Part shown: piece after piece, positions 45,727 through 55,740 of the stretch | Numbering within the stretch: position 1 is the stretch's first letter | How the letters are laid out: each line of letters opens with the position of its first letter | From: Edaphosphingomonas laterariae | GTDB lineage: Bacteria > Pseudomonadota > Alphaproteobacteria > Sphingomonadales > Sphingomonadaceae | Length of the DNA stretch: 64,000 bases | Reading direction: 5' to 3' | Assembly: GCF_900188165.1 (NCBI RefSeq) | Contig: NZ_FZOS01000009.1 | Location: 62,001-126,000 of the forward strand | The notes under the pieces: generated by a model | What the model was told of the DNA's origin: nothing | What the model saw: the letters and a program-made list of their open reading frames with translations, nothing else | The model's database searches: none | Program-made: the position numbers and the translations under genes

Positions 45727-47493
45727 TTAGGCGTGCGCCCGGATCACGTCCAGAAAGGCATCGCCATAGTCGTCGAGCTTGCGGGCGCCGACCCCCGTCA
45801 CCTGCCCCAGCCCGTGCCGCGTCGTCGGCTTCAACCCCGCCATCTCGCGCAAGGTGGCGTCGTGGAAGATCACATAAGGCGGCACGCCCAGTTCGCGGGC
45901 AATGTCCCGCCGGCACGCACGCAACGCCTCGAACAGCGGATCGTGCGGCCATTCCTCCGCCGATGCCCGCCGGGCACGGCGCTCGCGCTTGGGCGGCAGG
46001 ACGATGGCAAGCTCGGCATCGCCCTTCAGGATCGCCTTCGCCGCCGGGCCGAAGCCCAGCCCGCCATATTCGTCGGCGCGCAACGCATCGCGCGCCATCA
46101 GCGCGCGGGCCACGGCCTTCACCAGCCGCAACTCCTCGGCATCGGCGATCCCGAACACCGACAGGCGATCATGACCGAGCGAACGCACCTTCTCATTGTC
46201 GCGGCCGGCCAGCACGTCGGTAAGATGGCCAAGGCCATAGCGCATGTCGGTGCGGAAGGCGGCCGAAAGCAGCTTCTGCGCCACCACCGTCGCGTCCACG
46301 GCAGCGGGCGGGTTCAGGCAATTGTCGCAATTGCCGCAGGCCGGCGGCGGCGTCTCGCCGAAATGGGCGAGCAACACCGCGCGGCGGCAGCCTGCGGTTT
46401 CGACCAGCCCGGCCAGCGCGTTGAGCCGCTGGCGTTCGCCGGGCCGCCGCGCTTCCTCGACCTCGCTTTCGATCCGCCGGCGCGCACGGGCGAAATCCTC
46501 CGCCCCCCAGAACAGATGCGCCACCGCCGGATCGCCATCGCGCCCGGCGCGCCCGGTTTCCTGATAATAAGCCTCGATCGATTTCGGCAGGCCAGCATGG
46601 GCGACGAAACGGACGTCGGGCTTGTCGATGCCCATGCCGAACGCGATAGTCGCCACCATCACCATATCCTCGGAATCGACGAAGGCGCGCTGGTTGGCGG
46701 CGCGCACCGCCGGGTCCAGCCCGGCATGATAGGCCCGCGTCGGCCGCCCGGTCTGGGCCAGCGCGGCGGCCAGCCGTTCAGTGCCGTCGCGGCTGGTGGC
46801 GTAAACGATGCCCGGCCCCTCGACCTCCTTGACCAGTTGGGCAAGCTGCTTGGGCAGCCCGTCGCGCGGGGAAATCGCATAACGGATATTGGGCCGGTCG
46901 AAGCCCGCGAGGATCAGCCCGTCCTCGGGAATGCCCAATTGAGTCAGGATATCGGCGCGCGTGTGCCGGTCCGCCGTCGCCGTCAGCGCCAGCCGGGGCG
47001 TATCCGGATAGGCGTCGAGCAGCGGGCGCAACAGCCGGTAATCGGGGCGGAAATCATGCCCCCATTCGGACACGCAATGGGCTTCGTCGATCGCGATCAG
47101 CGCCAGCGGCGGCGCACGATCGAGCATCCGGCGGAAGCCCTCGGTCGAGGCGCGTTCGGGCGCGACATAAAGCAGGTCGAGCGCGCCATCGCGGAAACGC
47201 GCGATCGTCTCGTCGCGATTATCGTCGGCCGAGGTCAGCGCCGCCGCGCGGATGCCTGCGGCCTCGGCCGATCGCACCTGATCGTGCATCAGCGCGATCA
47301 ATGGGGAGATGACGAGCCCCGTCCCCGGCCGGCACAGAGCGGGGATTTGATAGGTCAGCGACTTGCCGGCACCGGTGGGCATCACCGCCAGGCTGTGCTG
47401 GCCCGCCATCACCCGGTCGATCACTTCGGCCTGCCGGCCGCGAAAGGCGGCATAGCCGAACGTGGCGTGCAATATGTCGAGCGGCGCGGGCAT
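45727..47493 (-). CDS. recQ: ATP-dependent DNA helicase RecQ
   Basis: A 588 aa 3'-5' DNA helicase acting in recombination and fork repair. Helicase motifs are present: MPTGAGKSLTYQIP (Walker A), IDEAHCVSEWGHDFRPDY (DEAH), FGMGIDKPDVRFV and ETGRAGRDG. The zinc-binding domain (CGNCDNC), a winged helix and a C-terminal HRDC domain (TTRHGLGQVTGVGARK) follow. It is complete. An element resembling the ends of the dispersed repeats lies just upstream at 47502. Confidence 0.96.
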   Translation of the reverse strand: MPAPLDILHATFGYAAFRGRQAEVIDRVMAGQHSLAVMPTGAGKSLTYQIPALCRPGTGLVISPLIALMHDQVRSAEAAGIRAAALTSADDNRDETIARFRDGALDLLYVAPERASTEGFRRMLDRAPPLALIAIDEAHCVSEWGHDFRPDYRLLRPLLDAYPDTPRLALTATADRHTRADILTQLGIPEDGLILAGFDRPNIRYAISPRDGLPKQLAQLVKEVEGPGIVYATSRDGTERLAAALAQTGRPTRAYHAGLDPAVRAANQRAFVDSEDMVMVATIAFGMGIDKPDVRFVAHAGLPKSIEAYYQETGRAGRDGDPAVAHLFWGAEDFARARRRIESEVEEARRPGERQRLNALAGLVETAGCRRAVLLAHFGETPPPACGNCDNCLNPPAAVDATVVAQKLLSAAFRTDMRYGLGHLTDVLAGRDNEKVRSLGHDRLSVFGIADAEELRLVKAVARALMARDALRADEYGGLGFGPAAKAILKGDAELAIVLPPKRERRARRASAEEWPHDPLFEALRACRRDIARELGVPPYVIFHDATLREMAGLKPTTRHGLGQVTGVGARKLDDYGDAFLDVIRAHA

Positions 47494-47501
47494 CGCCGGG
47501 C

Positions 47502-47535
47502 CTTAGAGCGGATTCGCGGCCAAGGGAATCATTGG
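47502..47535. repeat. possible fragment of a dispersed repeat upstream of recQ
   Basis: CTTAGAGCGGATTCGCGG followed by a GGGAATCATTGGC segment echoes the CTTAGAGC end and the GGAATCAC core of the repeats at 13806 and 53452. The match is short and the order differs, so it may belong to another repeat family or be chance. Confidence 0.3.
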
Positions 47536-47566
47536 CTGGCGCAAGGCGCGCCACACACCTTGCCGA

Positions 47567-48313
47567 TCACGGCTGCGGCGCGCCGCCCTTCAGCGCCAGA
47601 ATCGCGGCCTGCCCGGCATCGCTTTCGGGTGCCAGCGTCGCCGCCCGCGTCCACGCGGCCTTCGCCTCGTCGGTCCGGCCCGCAAGCTGCGCGATATTGC
47701 CCTGTTCGAACGCGACGGGCGCTTCCTGCGGCGCCAGCCGGGCCGCCTCATTAATGTCCCTGGTCGCGCGCGGCAGATCATTCTGCCGGCGGGCGAGCGT
47801 GGCGGAGAGCAGCCAGGCCATCGGATCGCCCGGCACCAGCTTCACCGCCCGGTCGAGATCGGCCCGCGCATCGCCGAGATTGCCGATCGCCACATCGGCG
47901 CGCGCGCGATCGAGATGGGTCTCGCCGCGCATCTCGTCGGACAGAACCGGCAAGGCCAGCGCCCGATCGAAATGGTTGCGCGCCATCGCCGGATCATCGC
48001 CGGCCAGGGCGGCATTGCCCGCCTGCACCCACAGATTGGCCGCGCGGCCATCGCGCTGGATCCCCGCCTCCTTCGCCGCCTGCTCAAAGGCGATCGCCGC
48101 CGGCCCCCATCGTTCCTGCGCGGAATAAGCGAGGCCCAGGCACATCTTCGCCGGCAGGCCGCCGCCATTGCGCCACGCCTCCGCCTCGGCCACCGCCTTG
48201 GCGGGGTCGCTCTTCACCAGCGCGGCGCAGGCCTCGAAACGCTTCTGCGCGGGATCGACCGTCACCGGGGCGACGGGGCCGACCTGCAAGGCGAGGAAAA
48301 GGGACAGGATCAC
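47567..48313 (-). CDS. tetratricopeptide repeat protein, probably exported
   Basis: The 248 aa protein starts at GTG 48313 with a short hydrophobic N-terminus ([17 protein letters not shown]) that could be a signal peptide. About five TPR-like helical pairs follow, for example AANLWVQAGNAALAGDD, HLDRARADVAIGNLGDARAD and PVAFEQGNIAQLAGRTDEA. TPR proteins act as scaffolds; no enzyme domain is present. Its start overlaps the stop of the hydrolase gene upstream by 4 bp, so the two are coupled. Confidence 0.82.
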   Translation of the reverse strand: MILSLFLALQVGPVAPVTVDPAQKRFEACAALVKSDPAKAVAEAEAWRNGGGLPAKMCLGLAYSAQERWGPAAIAFEQAAKEAGIQRDGRAANLWVQAGNAALAGDDPAMARNHFDRALALPVLSDEMRGETHLDRARADVAIGNLGDARADLDRAVKLVPGDPMAWLLSATLARRQNDLPRATRDINEAARLAPQEAPVAFEQGNIAQLAGRTDEAKAAWTRAATLAPESDAGQAAILALKGGAPQP

Positions 48314-49050
48314 AGGCGCTCCAATATCTCGTCCACCGTCGCGATCAGCCGGGCAATATCCTCGCCCCGCGACAGGCGGTGGTCGCCGTCCTTGATCAAC
48401 AGCGTCTGCACGTCGGCTGAACGGAGCGCCGCCGCCAGCTTCACCGCGATCAGCCAGGGCACATCGTCGTCCTGCTGCCCCTGAATCAGCCGCACCGGCC
48501 CGTCAAAGCCGATGCCGTCGCCCAGCAGCCGGTTGGCCTGCCCGCTTTCCCAGAAAGCGAGCGTCGTCAGATAAGGCTCGTCCGAATATTCGCTATGTTC
48601 CTCGATCCGGCCGTCACGCTTCAGCCGCGCCTTGTCCTCATCGTCGAAACCCCATTCGGTGAAATCGGGCGCGGCGGCCACGCCCACCAGCCCCGTCACC
48701 CGATCCGGCCGGGCCAGCGCGACCAGCAGCATCAGCCAGCCACCCATCGATGATCCGACCAGCAGCACCGGGCCTTCGACCAGCGAATCGATCGCGTGCA
48801 GCACATCGTCGCGCCAGCTCGCCAGCGTGCCATCGGCGAACCGCCCCTCGCTGGCCCCGCAGCCGGCATAATCGAGCCGCAGCATCGCACGCCCGGTTTC
48901 GGCGGCCCAGGCGTCCAGCGCGGTTGCCTTGCCGCCTTCCATGTCGGACATGTAGCCGGGCAGGAAGACGATCGTCGGCCCCCAGCCCGTGCGGTGGCGA
49001 TAAGCGAGCCGGAGGCCATCGGGCCGGGCGAGAAAATCGGGATTGCTCAT
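48310..49050 (-). CDS. alpha/beta hydrolase
   Basis: A 246 aa serine hydrolase: oxyanion region [25 protein letters not shown], nucleophile elbow GSSMGG, an acid in GQQDDDVP and the catalytic His in [12 protein letters not shown]. The pattern resembles ABHD10-type thioesterases/esterases more than lipases, which is a guess from motif spacing. It is the first gene of a two-gene unit with the TPR protein and is divergent from thrS. Confidence 0.85.
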   Translation of the reverse strand: MSNPDFLARPDGLRLAYRHRTGWGPTIVFLPGYMSDMEGGKATALDAWAAETGRAMLRLDYAGCGASEGRFADGTLASWRDDVLHAIDSLVEGPVLLVGSSMGGWLMLLVALARPDRVTGLVGVAAAPDFTEWGFDDEDKARLKRDGRIEEHSEYSDEPYLTTLAFWESGQANRLLGDGIGFDGPVRLIQGQQDDDVPWLIAVKLAAALRSADVQTLLIKDGDHRLSRGEDIARLIATVDEILERL

Positions 49051-49134
49051 CGCTCATCCCTAGCGCGCTTGCCCTTTCGCCGCCATCGCGGGCATAAGCG
49101 CGCGTTTTCTCCAGTCTCAGGGATGCTTCAGCCG

Positions 49135-51132
49135 ATGTCCGCCATGATCAAGATCAGCCTTCCGGATGGGTCCGTGCGCGAAGTCGCCGCCGGCACCACC
49201 CCGGCTGACATCGCGGCGGCGATCGGCCCGGGCCTCGCCAAGGCCGCGCTCGCGGCCCGCGTCGACGGCGAGCTGCGCGATATCAACCGGCCGATCGAGG
49301 CCGATGCCGCGCTCGCGCTGGTGACCGCGAAGGACGAGGCCGACGCGCTCGAACTCGCCCGTCACGATTTCGCGCATGTGCTGGCCGAAGCGGTGCAGGC
49401 GCTCTTTCCCGGCACGCAGATCACCTTTGGTCCCGCCACCGACGACGGCTTTTATTATGACGTGATGGCCCCGGCTTCGCGCGAGCCCTTCTCGATGGAC
49501 GATCTGCCCGCGATCGAAGAGAAGATGCGCGAGATCATCCGTGCCGACAAGCCGCTGCGCCGCGAGGTGTGGAGCCGCCAGCGGCTGATCGACAAATGGC
49601 AAGCCGAAGGCGAAAGCTTCAAGGCCGAATGGGCCAAGGAGCTGCCGGAAGGCGAGGAACTGACCGTCTATTGGTCGGGCAGCGACTGGCTCGACATGTG
49701 CCGTGGCCCGCACCTTGCCTCGACGGGCAAGCTCGACCCGCAAGCCTTCAAGCTGATGCGCGTCGCGGGCGCCTATTGGCGCGGCGACCAGCGTAACGCG
49801 CAGCTGACGCGCATCTACGGCACCGGCTGGCTCAACAAGAAGCAGCTCGACGCGCATCTCCACAAGCTGGAGGAAGCCGCCAAGCGCGATCATCGCAGGC
49901 TGGGTGCGGAGATGGACCTGTTCCATCTGCAGCAGGAAGCGCATGGCAGCGTCTTCTGGCACCCCAAGGGCTATCGCATCTGGCGCGAGCTGGAAGCCTA
50001 TATGCGCCGCGCGATCGACGGCGCGGGCTATCGCGAGGTCAAGACCCCGCAGGTGATGGACGCCCGCCAGTGGGAACAGTCCGGCCACTGGGGCAAATAT
50101 CGCGAAAACATGTTCGTCATCCCCGACGAAGTGCCCAATGTCGACGATGAGGGCCCGATCGTCTCCTCCGATGCCGACTGGATGGCGCTGAAGCCGATGA
50201 ACTGCCCGGCGCACGTGCTGATCTTCCGCCAGGGCATCAAATCCTATCGCGATCTGCCGTTGCGCCTCTACGAAAATGGCTGCTGCCACCGCAACGAGCC
50301 GCATGGCGCGCTCCACGGGTTGATGCGCGTGCGCCAGTTCACGCAGGATGACGCGCACATCTTCTGCCGCGAAGATCAGATCGTCGATGAGGTGCGGGCC
50401 TTCTGCGCGCTCGCCGACCGGGTCTACAAGGATTTCGGCTTCACCTATTCGATCAAGCTCGCGCTGCGCCCCGAAAAGCGGTTCGGCACCGAGGAGATGT
50501 GGGATAAGGCCGAATCGGAACTGCGCGACGCGGTCGCCGCCGCCGGCCTCAACACGCCGGAATATGGGTGGGAAGAACTGCCCGGCGAAGGCGCCTTCTA
50601 CGCGCCCAAGCTCGAATGGCATCTCACCGATGCGATCGGCCGTACCTGGCAGGTCGGCACCATCCAGTCGGATCGCGTGCTGCCCGAACGGCTCGACGCC
50701 TCTTATGTCGGCGAAGATGGCGAACGCCATCGCCCGGTGATGCTCCACCGCGCGATCTTCGGCTCCTATGAACGCTTCATCGGCATCCTGATCGAACATT
50801 TCGCCGGCAAGCTCCCGGCCTGGCTCGCCCCCGTGCAGGCGGTGGTGGCGACGATCGTCTCGGACGCCGACGGCTATGCCGATCAGGTGGTCGATCGCCT
50901 GCGCGCCGCCGGCATCCGCGCCGAAGTCGACACCCGCAACGAGAAGATCAACTACAAGGTCCGCGAGCATTCGCTCGCCAAGGTGCCGGCGATGTTCGTC
51001 GTCGGCCGGCGCGAGGCGGAAGAAGGCACCGTCGCCGTCCGTCGCTTGGGCGAACAGGCCCAGTCCGTCCTCCCGCTCGACGAGGCGATCGCGCTACTGG
51101 CCAAGGAAGCAACCGCCCCCGATCAGGCCTGA
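49135..51132 (+). CDS. thrS: threonyl-tRNA synthetase
   Basis: A 665 aa class II synthetase. From ATG 49135 ([17 protein letters not shown]) it has the TGS domain, the editing domain with [16 protein letters not shown] and the [16 protein letters not shown] region, then the catalytic core with motif 2 ([19 protein letters not shown]). Zinc ligands are C in MNCPAH, H in DDAHIF and H in MLHRAIFGS. The anticodon-binding domain ends the protein. I see no T-box or operator-like leader in the 84-bp gap upstream. Confidence 0.97.
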   Translation: MSAMIKISLPDGSVREVAAGTTPADIAAAIGPGLAKAALAARVDGELRDINRPIEADAALALVTAKDEADALELARHDFAHVLAEAVQALFPGTQITFGPATDDGFYYDVMAPASREPFSMDDLPAIEEKMREIIRADKPLRREVWSRQRLIDKWQAEGESFKAEWAKELPEGEELTVYWSGSDWLDMCRGPHLASTGKLDPQAFKLMRVAGAYWRGDQRNAQLTRIYGTGWLNKKQLDAHLHKLEEAAKRDHRRLGAEMDLFHLQQEAHGSVFWHPKGYRIWRELEAYMRRAIDGAGYREVKTPQVMDARQWEQSGHWGKYRENMFVIPDEVPNVDDEGPIVSSDADWMALKPMNCPAHVLIFRQGIKSYRDLPLRLYENGCCHRNEPHGALHGLMRVRQFTQDDAHIFCREDQIVDEVRAFCALADRVYKDFGFTYSIKLALRPEKRFGTEEMWDKAESELRDAVAAAGLNTPEYGWEELPGEGAFYAPKLEWHLTDAIGRTWQVGTIQSDRVLPERLDASYVGEDGERHRPVMLHRAIFGSYERFIGILIEHFAGKLPAWLAPVQAVVATIVSDADGYADQVVDRLRAAGIRAEVDTRNEKINYKVREHSLAKVPAMFVVGRREAEEGTVAVRRLGEQAQSVLPLDEAIALLAKEATAPDQA

Positions 51133-51138
51133 CCGGCC

Positions 51139-52629
51139 TTAGGCCGCGCGGAATTCGCATAGCCGATAGGCGTCGCGCTGGTGCGAATCGGGGAACAGCG
51201 CCTGCCGCGCGCGCGGCCAGGCCACTCCGTTCGCTGCCCTGATATCCGCAGGGCAGCGATTGCGCGTAATCAGCATCATGCGGTCGCGCCCCTTTGCAGG
51301 ATGGGACGGCAGCGACCGGATCGCCGGAGCAAGCGTCAGCACACGGCGCGCGGTTTCGTCCATGGCCATGCGATCGGGCGCCTCGGCCGTCCAGGCCGAT
51401 GCCGTTCGCTCAATTCGGCTAAGGTCAAAACTCCTGGCGAATGCCACCGTCACGGCATTGATGGCCAACATTGCCAACACGGCAGCAATCAGGAGCCGAC
51501 CGCCAGCCAGCCAGCTTCGCGCACCTAGAACGCCGATAATCGCCGCGCCACAAGCCGCAACCGGCAAGAACATCCGTGGCTGCGGATCGACCGCCAAGGC
51601 ATAAGCCAATCCACCAAAATAAGTTGCGCCGGCGAGCAGCAGCCACAATGGCGCCGCGCCAACCATGCCGCCGGGCGCTATGTCCCGGCGATGCAACATG
51701 ACGAGGGCAAGCGCCGCCAACAACGTCGGGCCGATGGTCGGGTCGAACAAAAGGTTGAGCAGGCCGTCGATCGTCCAGTGGACGTGAATTCCCATCGCCC
51801 GGTGCCAGTTGCTAATAAATTCCGGGTTGAACAACGGGCTACGGGTCAGGTCGACACCGGGCGGCAGCGCGGTCGTCGGCAGCTTGCTATGGCCCATTGC
51901 GAGCGACCAGCTATGCGCCGGGTTGCCGGTCGCCAGCCAATAGCCGCCAGCCTCGAGCATCAGCAGCACCAGCCAGCCGCCGATCATTGCTGGCAACAAC
52001 CGGCGTTGCCCGCCCGCCCACAACGCGACGGCGAGGATCGGCATCAACACGGCGGTCGTCGTTCGGCTCAACATCGCAAGCCCTAGCAACAGTCCTGCTG
52101 CGACGCCCCAGCGCCGGTCACCGCCGATCGTTGCCCTGTCCAGACAGAATAACGCTGCCATCACCCAGCCGAATTCGACGATGCCGACGTTGAGTGCAAG
52201 CAACTGGCCACCAAATGTCGGCGTCGCGACCAGCACAAAGGCGGCAATCCCTGCTGCCATTGGTCCGAATCTGCGCCCCACGATCGCAGTGAAAGCGAAA
52301 AGGCCGATCGCCCCGTAGAATATTGGCGTCAGCCATAATGTGGGGCGCGATTCGCCGAACAGCGCAATGGCGCCAGCCGTGGGAAGGGTCATCGGCAATC
52401 GCGCGGCCCAATGGGTTTCCGGCAGGCAGAAACCATGGGCGACGATGCAACGCGCCGCCTCCAGATAGTGCCAATCGTCACCGCCGCCGCCGATATAGCC
52501 GACGTGGTTGATCAGGCCGAGCAGCAGGGCCAGTGCCAATGCGGGGAGAAGCGGCCACCCCACCGGGGAACTCGCATCCCCGCTATGTATCGGTGCGGCA
52601 ACAAGAGTTTGGCGTGGCTGATGATTCAC
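51139..52629 (-). CDS. GT-C type membrane glycosyltransferase-like protein
   Basis: A 496 aa polytopic protein from GTG 52629 with about ten to twelve helices. The first periplasmic loop has GGGDDWHYLEAARC, an acidic motif placed like that of GT-C enzymes (ArnT/PMT type), which use polyprenyl-phosphate sugars. The C-terminal ~100 residues are soluble (TAEAPDRMAMDETARRVL). Third positions look less G/C-rich than in neighbours, which may mean more recent acquisition. Donor and acceptor are unknown. It is convergent with thrS and divergent from hisN. Confidence 0.7.
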   Translation of the reverse strand: MNHQPRQTLVAAPIHSGDASSPVGWPLLPALALALLLGLINHVGYIGGGGDDWHYLEAARCIVAHGFCLPETHWAARLPMTLPTAGAIALFGESRPTLWLTPIFYGAIGLFAFTAIVGRRFGPMAAGIAAFVLVATPTFGGQLLALNVGIVEFGWVMAALFCLDRATIGGDRRWGVAAGLLLGLAMLSRTTTAVLMPILAVALWAGGQRRLLPAMIGGWLVLLMLEAGGYWLATGNPAHSWSLAMGHSKLPTTALPPGVDLTRSPLFNPEFISNWHRAMGIHVHWTIDGLLNLLFDPTIGPTLLAALALVMLHRRDIAPGGMVGAAPLWLLLAGATYFGGLAYALAVDPQPRMFLPVAACGAAIIGVLGARSWLAGGRLLIAAVLAMLAINAVTVAFARSFDLSRIERTASAWTAEAPDRMAMDETARRVLTLAPAIRSLPSHPAKGRDRMMLITRNRCPADIRAANGVAWPRARQALFPDSHQRDAYRLCEFRAA

Positions 52630-52675
52630 GCGACCATGCCTATCGCGAATCCCCGCCAGCGGCTACGGCAACAGC

Positions 52676-53443
52676 ATGATCGACGCCGACATCGCTCTGG
52701 CCCACCGCCTCGCCGACGCTGCCGGGGCGGCCATCCGCCCCTATTTCCGTGCCCGTTTCGAGATCGAGACGAAGGACGATGCCTCGCCCGTCACCCAGGC
52801 CGATCGTGCCGCCGAGGCCGCGATTCGCGCGATTCTGGAGGATGAGCGCCCGGCCGACGGCATCATCGGCGAAGAATATGGCAATGCCCGCGAAGGCGCC
52901 GACCGGCTCTGGGTGCTCGATCCGATCGATGGCACGCGCAGCTTCATCGCCGGGCGCCCGATCTTCGGCACGCTGATCGCATTGATCGAAGGCGGCGTGC
53001 CGGTGCTGGGCGTGATCGACCAGCCGATCAGCGGCGAACGCTGGATCGGCGCGACGGGGCACCCGACCCTGCTCAACGGCGTGCCTGCCAGCACCCGCGC
53101 CTGCGCGCGCATTGCCGACGCGCATCTTGCCACCACTGGCCCGCGCCTGTTCACCGATGTCGAGAAAGCGGGATTCGATCGCCTATCGGATGCCGCACGC
53201 GATACGCTGTGGGGTGGCGATTGCTACAATTACGCGCTGCTCGCGTCGGGCCATCTCGATTGCGTGGTGGAAGGCGGCCTCAAGCTCTACGATCTCGCAG
53301 CGCTGGTCCCCGTGGTCGAAGGCGCCGGTGGCGTCATGCGCGACTGGCAGGGCCAGCCACTGACCCGCGACAGCGACGGCCAGGTGATCGCCGTCGGCGA
53401 TGCCGCCCTGCTCGACGCGGCACGATCGCTGCTGATCGGCTGA
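52676..53443 (+). CDS. hisN: inositol-monophosphatase family phosphatase, probably histidinol-phosphatase HisN
   Basis: This 255 aa Mg2+-dependent phosphatase has the IMPase motifs IIGEEYGN, WVLDPIDGTRSFIAG and the second metal site LKLYDLAALVPVVEGAGG. The region DCYNYALLASGHLDCVVEGGLK is typical of the HisN subgroup that supplies histidinol phosphatase in actinobacteria and alphaproteobacteria. Inositol-phosphate or PAP phosphatase activity cannot be excluded. It stands alone; hisS lies 3 kb away. Confidence 0.85.
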   Translation: MIDADIALAHRLADAAGAAIRPYFRARFEIETKDDASPVTQADRAAEAAIRAILEDERPADGIIGEEYGNAREGADRLWVLDPIDGTRSFIAGRPIFGTLIALIEGGVPVLGVIDQPISGERWIGATGHPTLLNGVPASTRACARIADAHLATTGPRLFTDVEKAGFDRLSDAARDTLWGGDCYNYALLASGHLDCVVEGGLKLYDLAALVPVVEGAGGVMRDWQGQPLTRDSDGQVIAVGDAALLDAARSLLIG

Positions 53444-53451
53444 ACGGCGCC

Positions 53452-53559
53452 TTAGAGCAGTTTCCGATCCGATCTGCGTCGGCTCGAATGCTCTAAGCTC
53501 TTTGTTGACCGCGCTTTCCGGGTCAGCAGGTGATTCCACCTGCCTGGAAAGCGCTCTAG
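53452..53559 (-). repeat. dispersed palindromic repeat, copy B (~108 bp)
   Basis: The reverse complement closely matches 13806-13911. The first stem is GCGCTTTCC/GGAAAGCGC, perfect over 9 bp, enclosing GCAGGTG-gaat-CACCTGC. The second is CTTAGAGC/GCTCTAAG. Where copy A has CGTTTTC/GAAAACG, both stem sides have changed together, so pairing is conserved. The CTAG at 53556-53559 provides the stop codon of the AsmA gene. Its other end is 8 bp past the hisN stop. Confidence 0.85.
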
Positions 53560-55679
53560 CGCCCGTCCGGTCGCCCGCTGCCGACATCCTTGCGCGGCTT
53601 GCCCTTGGTGGTGCGTTGCGCGGTCGCCTGCGCGCCTGCCAGCACCGGGCCGCAGGCCGCCGCTTTGGCATCGCCGACATCGACGAAGGCCAGCACGGCC
53701 GCCGGCGGCGTCACCAGCGCGGCGAGGCCGATCCCCGCCCCGCCCCGCGCCAGCAATTCCGGGCTGATGATATTATAGCCGGGCCGCGCGAAATAGCCGT
53801 TCACCGCCACCGGCGACTGCGCCGAAAACAGGCTGAACTTCTTGCTGTCGGCGCGGAAGCGGACGTCGAGCGATTCGTCGCGAAAACTGAATCCGCCGCG
53901 CCCGATCATCACATTCTTGCGCGTGTCGATCAGGATCGGATCGGCCGCCGCGATGCCTTGCCGCACCGTGAAGGCGATCAGCCCGCAATTGATCTCGACC
54001 GGCTTCTTCAGCTTGTCCTCGAACATCTTGGTGATGAAGGTTCCGATATCGAGTTCGGACAGCTGGATGTTGCGCGTCCACAGGCTACCGGCGGGCAGGA
54101 TGATGGCGATGCGGCCATCCGCCGTCGCCAGCGATTCATGCACGGTTTCGCCCCGTCCCTTCAACTGCGCGCGCGCCTTCAGCACGCCGCTGGTGCCCGA
54201 TTGCTCGACGCCCCAGCCCTTCAGCAGCCGCGCCATCGGCGTCGGCGCCAGACGGATGTCATAATCGGTCAGCACCGGCCGCACGCGGGCGTTGATCGCG
54301 ATATCGGAGGCGAGATGCCCGCCCGCGAGATCGAAGCTGAGCGGTGACAGCCGAAGCAGGCTGCGGTTCAGGTCCAGCGTCAGCGCGACATTGGATACCG
54401 GCAGATTATCCGCCCGGATGGTGCGGACGGCATAATCGACATGGGCATCGAACCCGCGAATCGCATCGATGCGCAACGGTGCGTCGGGCAGCACGCGGGG
54501 CGCGCCGTTCACCTGGCGGAGCGCGCCCGCCTTGCCCTCGGCCGCCAGCCGTTGCGGATCATAGCCGACGAACGGGCCGATATCGATGATGTCCACCTTT
54601 TCGGATCGCAGCACCGCATCGATCCGCAGGCGATCGTCGGGCATGGCGATATCCATCCGGCCGGAAAGGTCGCTGGCGCCGAATCGGCCCTTCAACCCGG
54701 TGAAACGCCACACGCCATCGTCGCGGGTCACCGCCGATGTCATACGATAGGCACGCGTCTCGGGAATCGCGACGCCCATCAGGTCGAACAGATGCGCCAG
54801 ATTGTCGCCGCGCACCGCCAGCCGCAGATCGGCGCCGTCGATCTGCGTCGCCGCCGGCAGCGTGCCCGCAACGTCCATCACGGTGCGCATCCCCTCGGCA
54901 TGGAAGGTCAGCCGGTTGCGGCCGCCGCCCACCGTCTCGTTGGGCGAAAGCAACGCGCCCGAAAGCATGAACGGCCGGCCGCGCAACGTGCCCCGGCCGG
55001 CGAAGCGCACGTCGTTCGCCACGCGCGTTTCGGCCGCGCGGATCGCATCGACGCGCACATCCGCGGCCAGCCGCATCCGGGGATCGCGATAGCGCACCGT
55101 CGTGCCCCGAATCGTCGCGCTGCGGATCACCGGCAGGTCCAGCGGCTCGCCCTTCCGCGCCGGATCACCCAGCGTCCAGCTATTGTGCCGCCCGGTTCGA
55201 TCCCATTCGAGGTCGAGATGGCCGTCGGCAAGGTCGAGGCGATGGATCCGCCGGGTGCCGAACAGGAAAGGCAGCGTTGCGCCATCGAGCTGGATGTGGC
55301 GCGCCGTGAACAAATGGCGCTCGCTCGTCCAGCCGGGGTTGGCCACGCTCAGCCCCTCGGCCACGAACCTGAGGTCGATCGGATTGAAATAGAATTGAAA
55401 ATCGCCGGCAACGCGCACCTCGCGCTCCGCCGTGCTGCTCGCCAGCCGCTCGAATGTCGGCTTCAGGAATCGGCCCTTGGTGACGAACAATATCGCCCAG
55501 GCCAGCAGGATCAGCCCGATCAGCGATGCCAATATCGCCACGCCCGCCGCCAGCGCGGTGCGCACAGGGGGCGTGCGTACGGTGGATTGCCGGGATGTCT
55601 CGACCGGCCTCGTCGCCCGATTCGCCGCGCGGTCGAGCGCGGCGAGATCGACGAAATCGCTGGAATCGCGATCTGCCAT
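53556..55679 (-). CDS. AsmA family protein
   Basis: A 707 aa envelope protein. After a ~45-residue cytoplasmic part comes one membrane anchor (ALAAGVAILASLIGLILLAW), then a long beta-rich periplasmic region. An AsmA C-terminal block includes IDGADLRLAVRGDNLAHLFDLMG and LDLNRSLLRLSPLSFDLAGG. AsmA/YhjG-type proteins are repeating-beta-groove proteins linked to phospholipid movement to the outer membrane. A hairpin abuts the ATG. The stop codon comes from the dispersed repeat. Confidence 0.87.
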   Translation of the reverse strand: MADRDSSDFVDLAALDRAANRATRPVETSRQSTVRTPPVRTALAAGVAILASLIGLILLAWAILFVTKGRFLKPTFERLASSTAEREVRVAGDFQFYFNPIDLRFVAEGLSVANPGWTSERHLFTARHIQLDGATLPFLFGTRRIHRLDLADGHLDLEWDRTGRHNSWTLGDPARKGEPLDLPVIRSATIRGTTVRYRDPRMRLAADVRVDAIRAAETRVANDVRFAGRGTLRGRPFMLSGALLSPNETVGGGRNRLTFHAEGMRTVMDVAGTLPAATQIDGADLRLAVRGDNLAHLFDLMGVAIPETRAYRMTSAVTRDDGVWRFTGLKGRFGASDLSGRMDIAMPDDRLRIDAVLRSEKVDIIDIGPFVGYDPQRLAAEGKAGALRQVNGAPRVLPDAPLRIDAIRGFDAHVDYAVRTIRADNLPVSNVALTLDLNRSLLRLSPLSFDLAGGHLASDIAINARVRPVLTDYDIRLAPTPMARLLKGWGVEQSGTSGVLKARAQLKGRGETVHESLATADGRIAIILPAGSLWTRNIQLSELDIGTFITKMFEDKLKKPVEINCGLIAFTVRQGIAAADPILIDTRKNVMIGRGGFSFRDESLDVRFRADSKKFSLFSAQSPVAVNGYFARPGYNIISPELLARGGAGIGLAALVTPPAAVLAFVDVGDAKAAACGPVLAGAQATAQRTTKGKPRKDVGSGRPDGR

Positions 55680-55696
55680 GAGGGGCTAAACCCCTC
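55680..55696 (-). promoter_or_regulatory. hairpin directly abutting the asmA-family start codon
   Basis: GAGGGG-ctaaa-CCCCTC is a perfect 6-bp stem whose last base touches the ATG of the AsmA gene (55679). On the minus strand the only Shine-Dalgarno-like GAGGGG lies in the upstream arm, paired to CCCCTC, so folding would hide it. It may dampen translation or be coincidental. Confidence 0.4.
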
Positions 55697-55712
55697 AGGC
55701 GTGGTCACTGTT

Positions 55713-55732
55713 CCCCTCCCGTCTGGGAGGGG
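55713..55732. terminator. stem-loop between ppa and the AsmA gene
   Basis: CCCCTCCC (55713-55720), loop GTCT and GGGAGGGG (55725-55732) form a perfect 8-bp stem 8 bp after the ppa stop. No T-run follows on the minus strand. It probably ends or stabilises the ppa transcript. Confidence 0.6.
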
Positions 55733-55740
55733 GACAGGGT

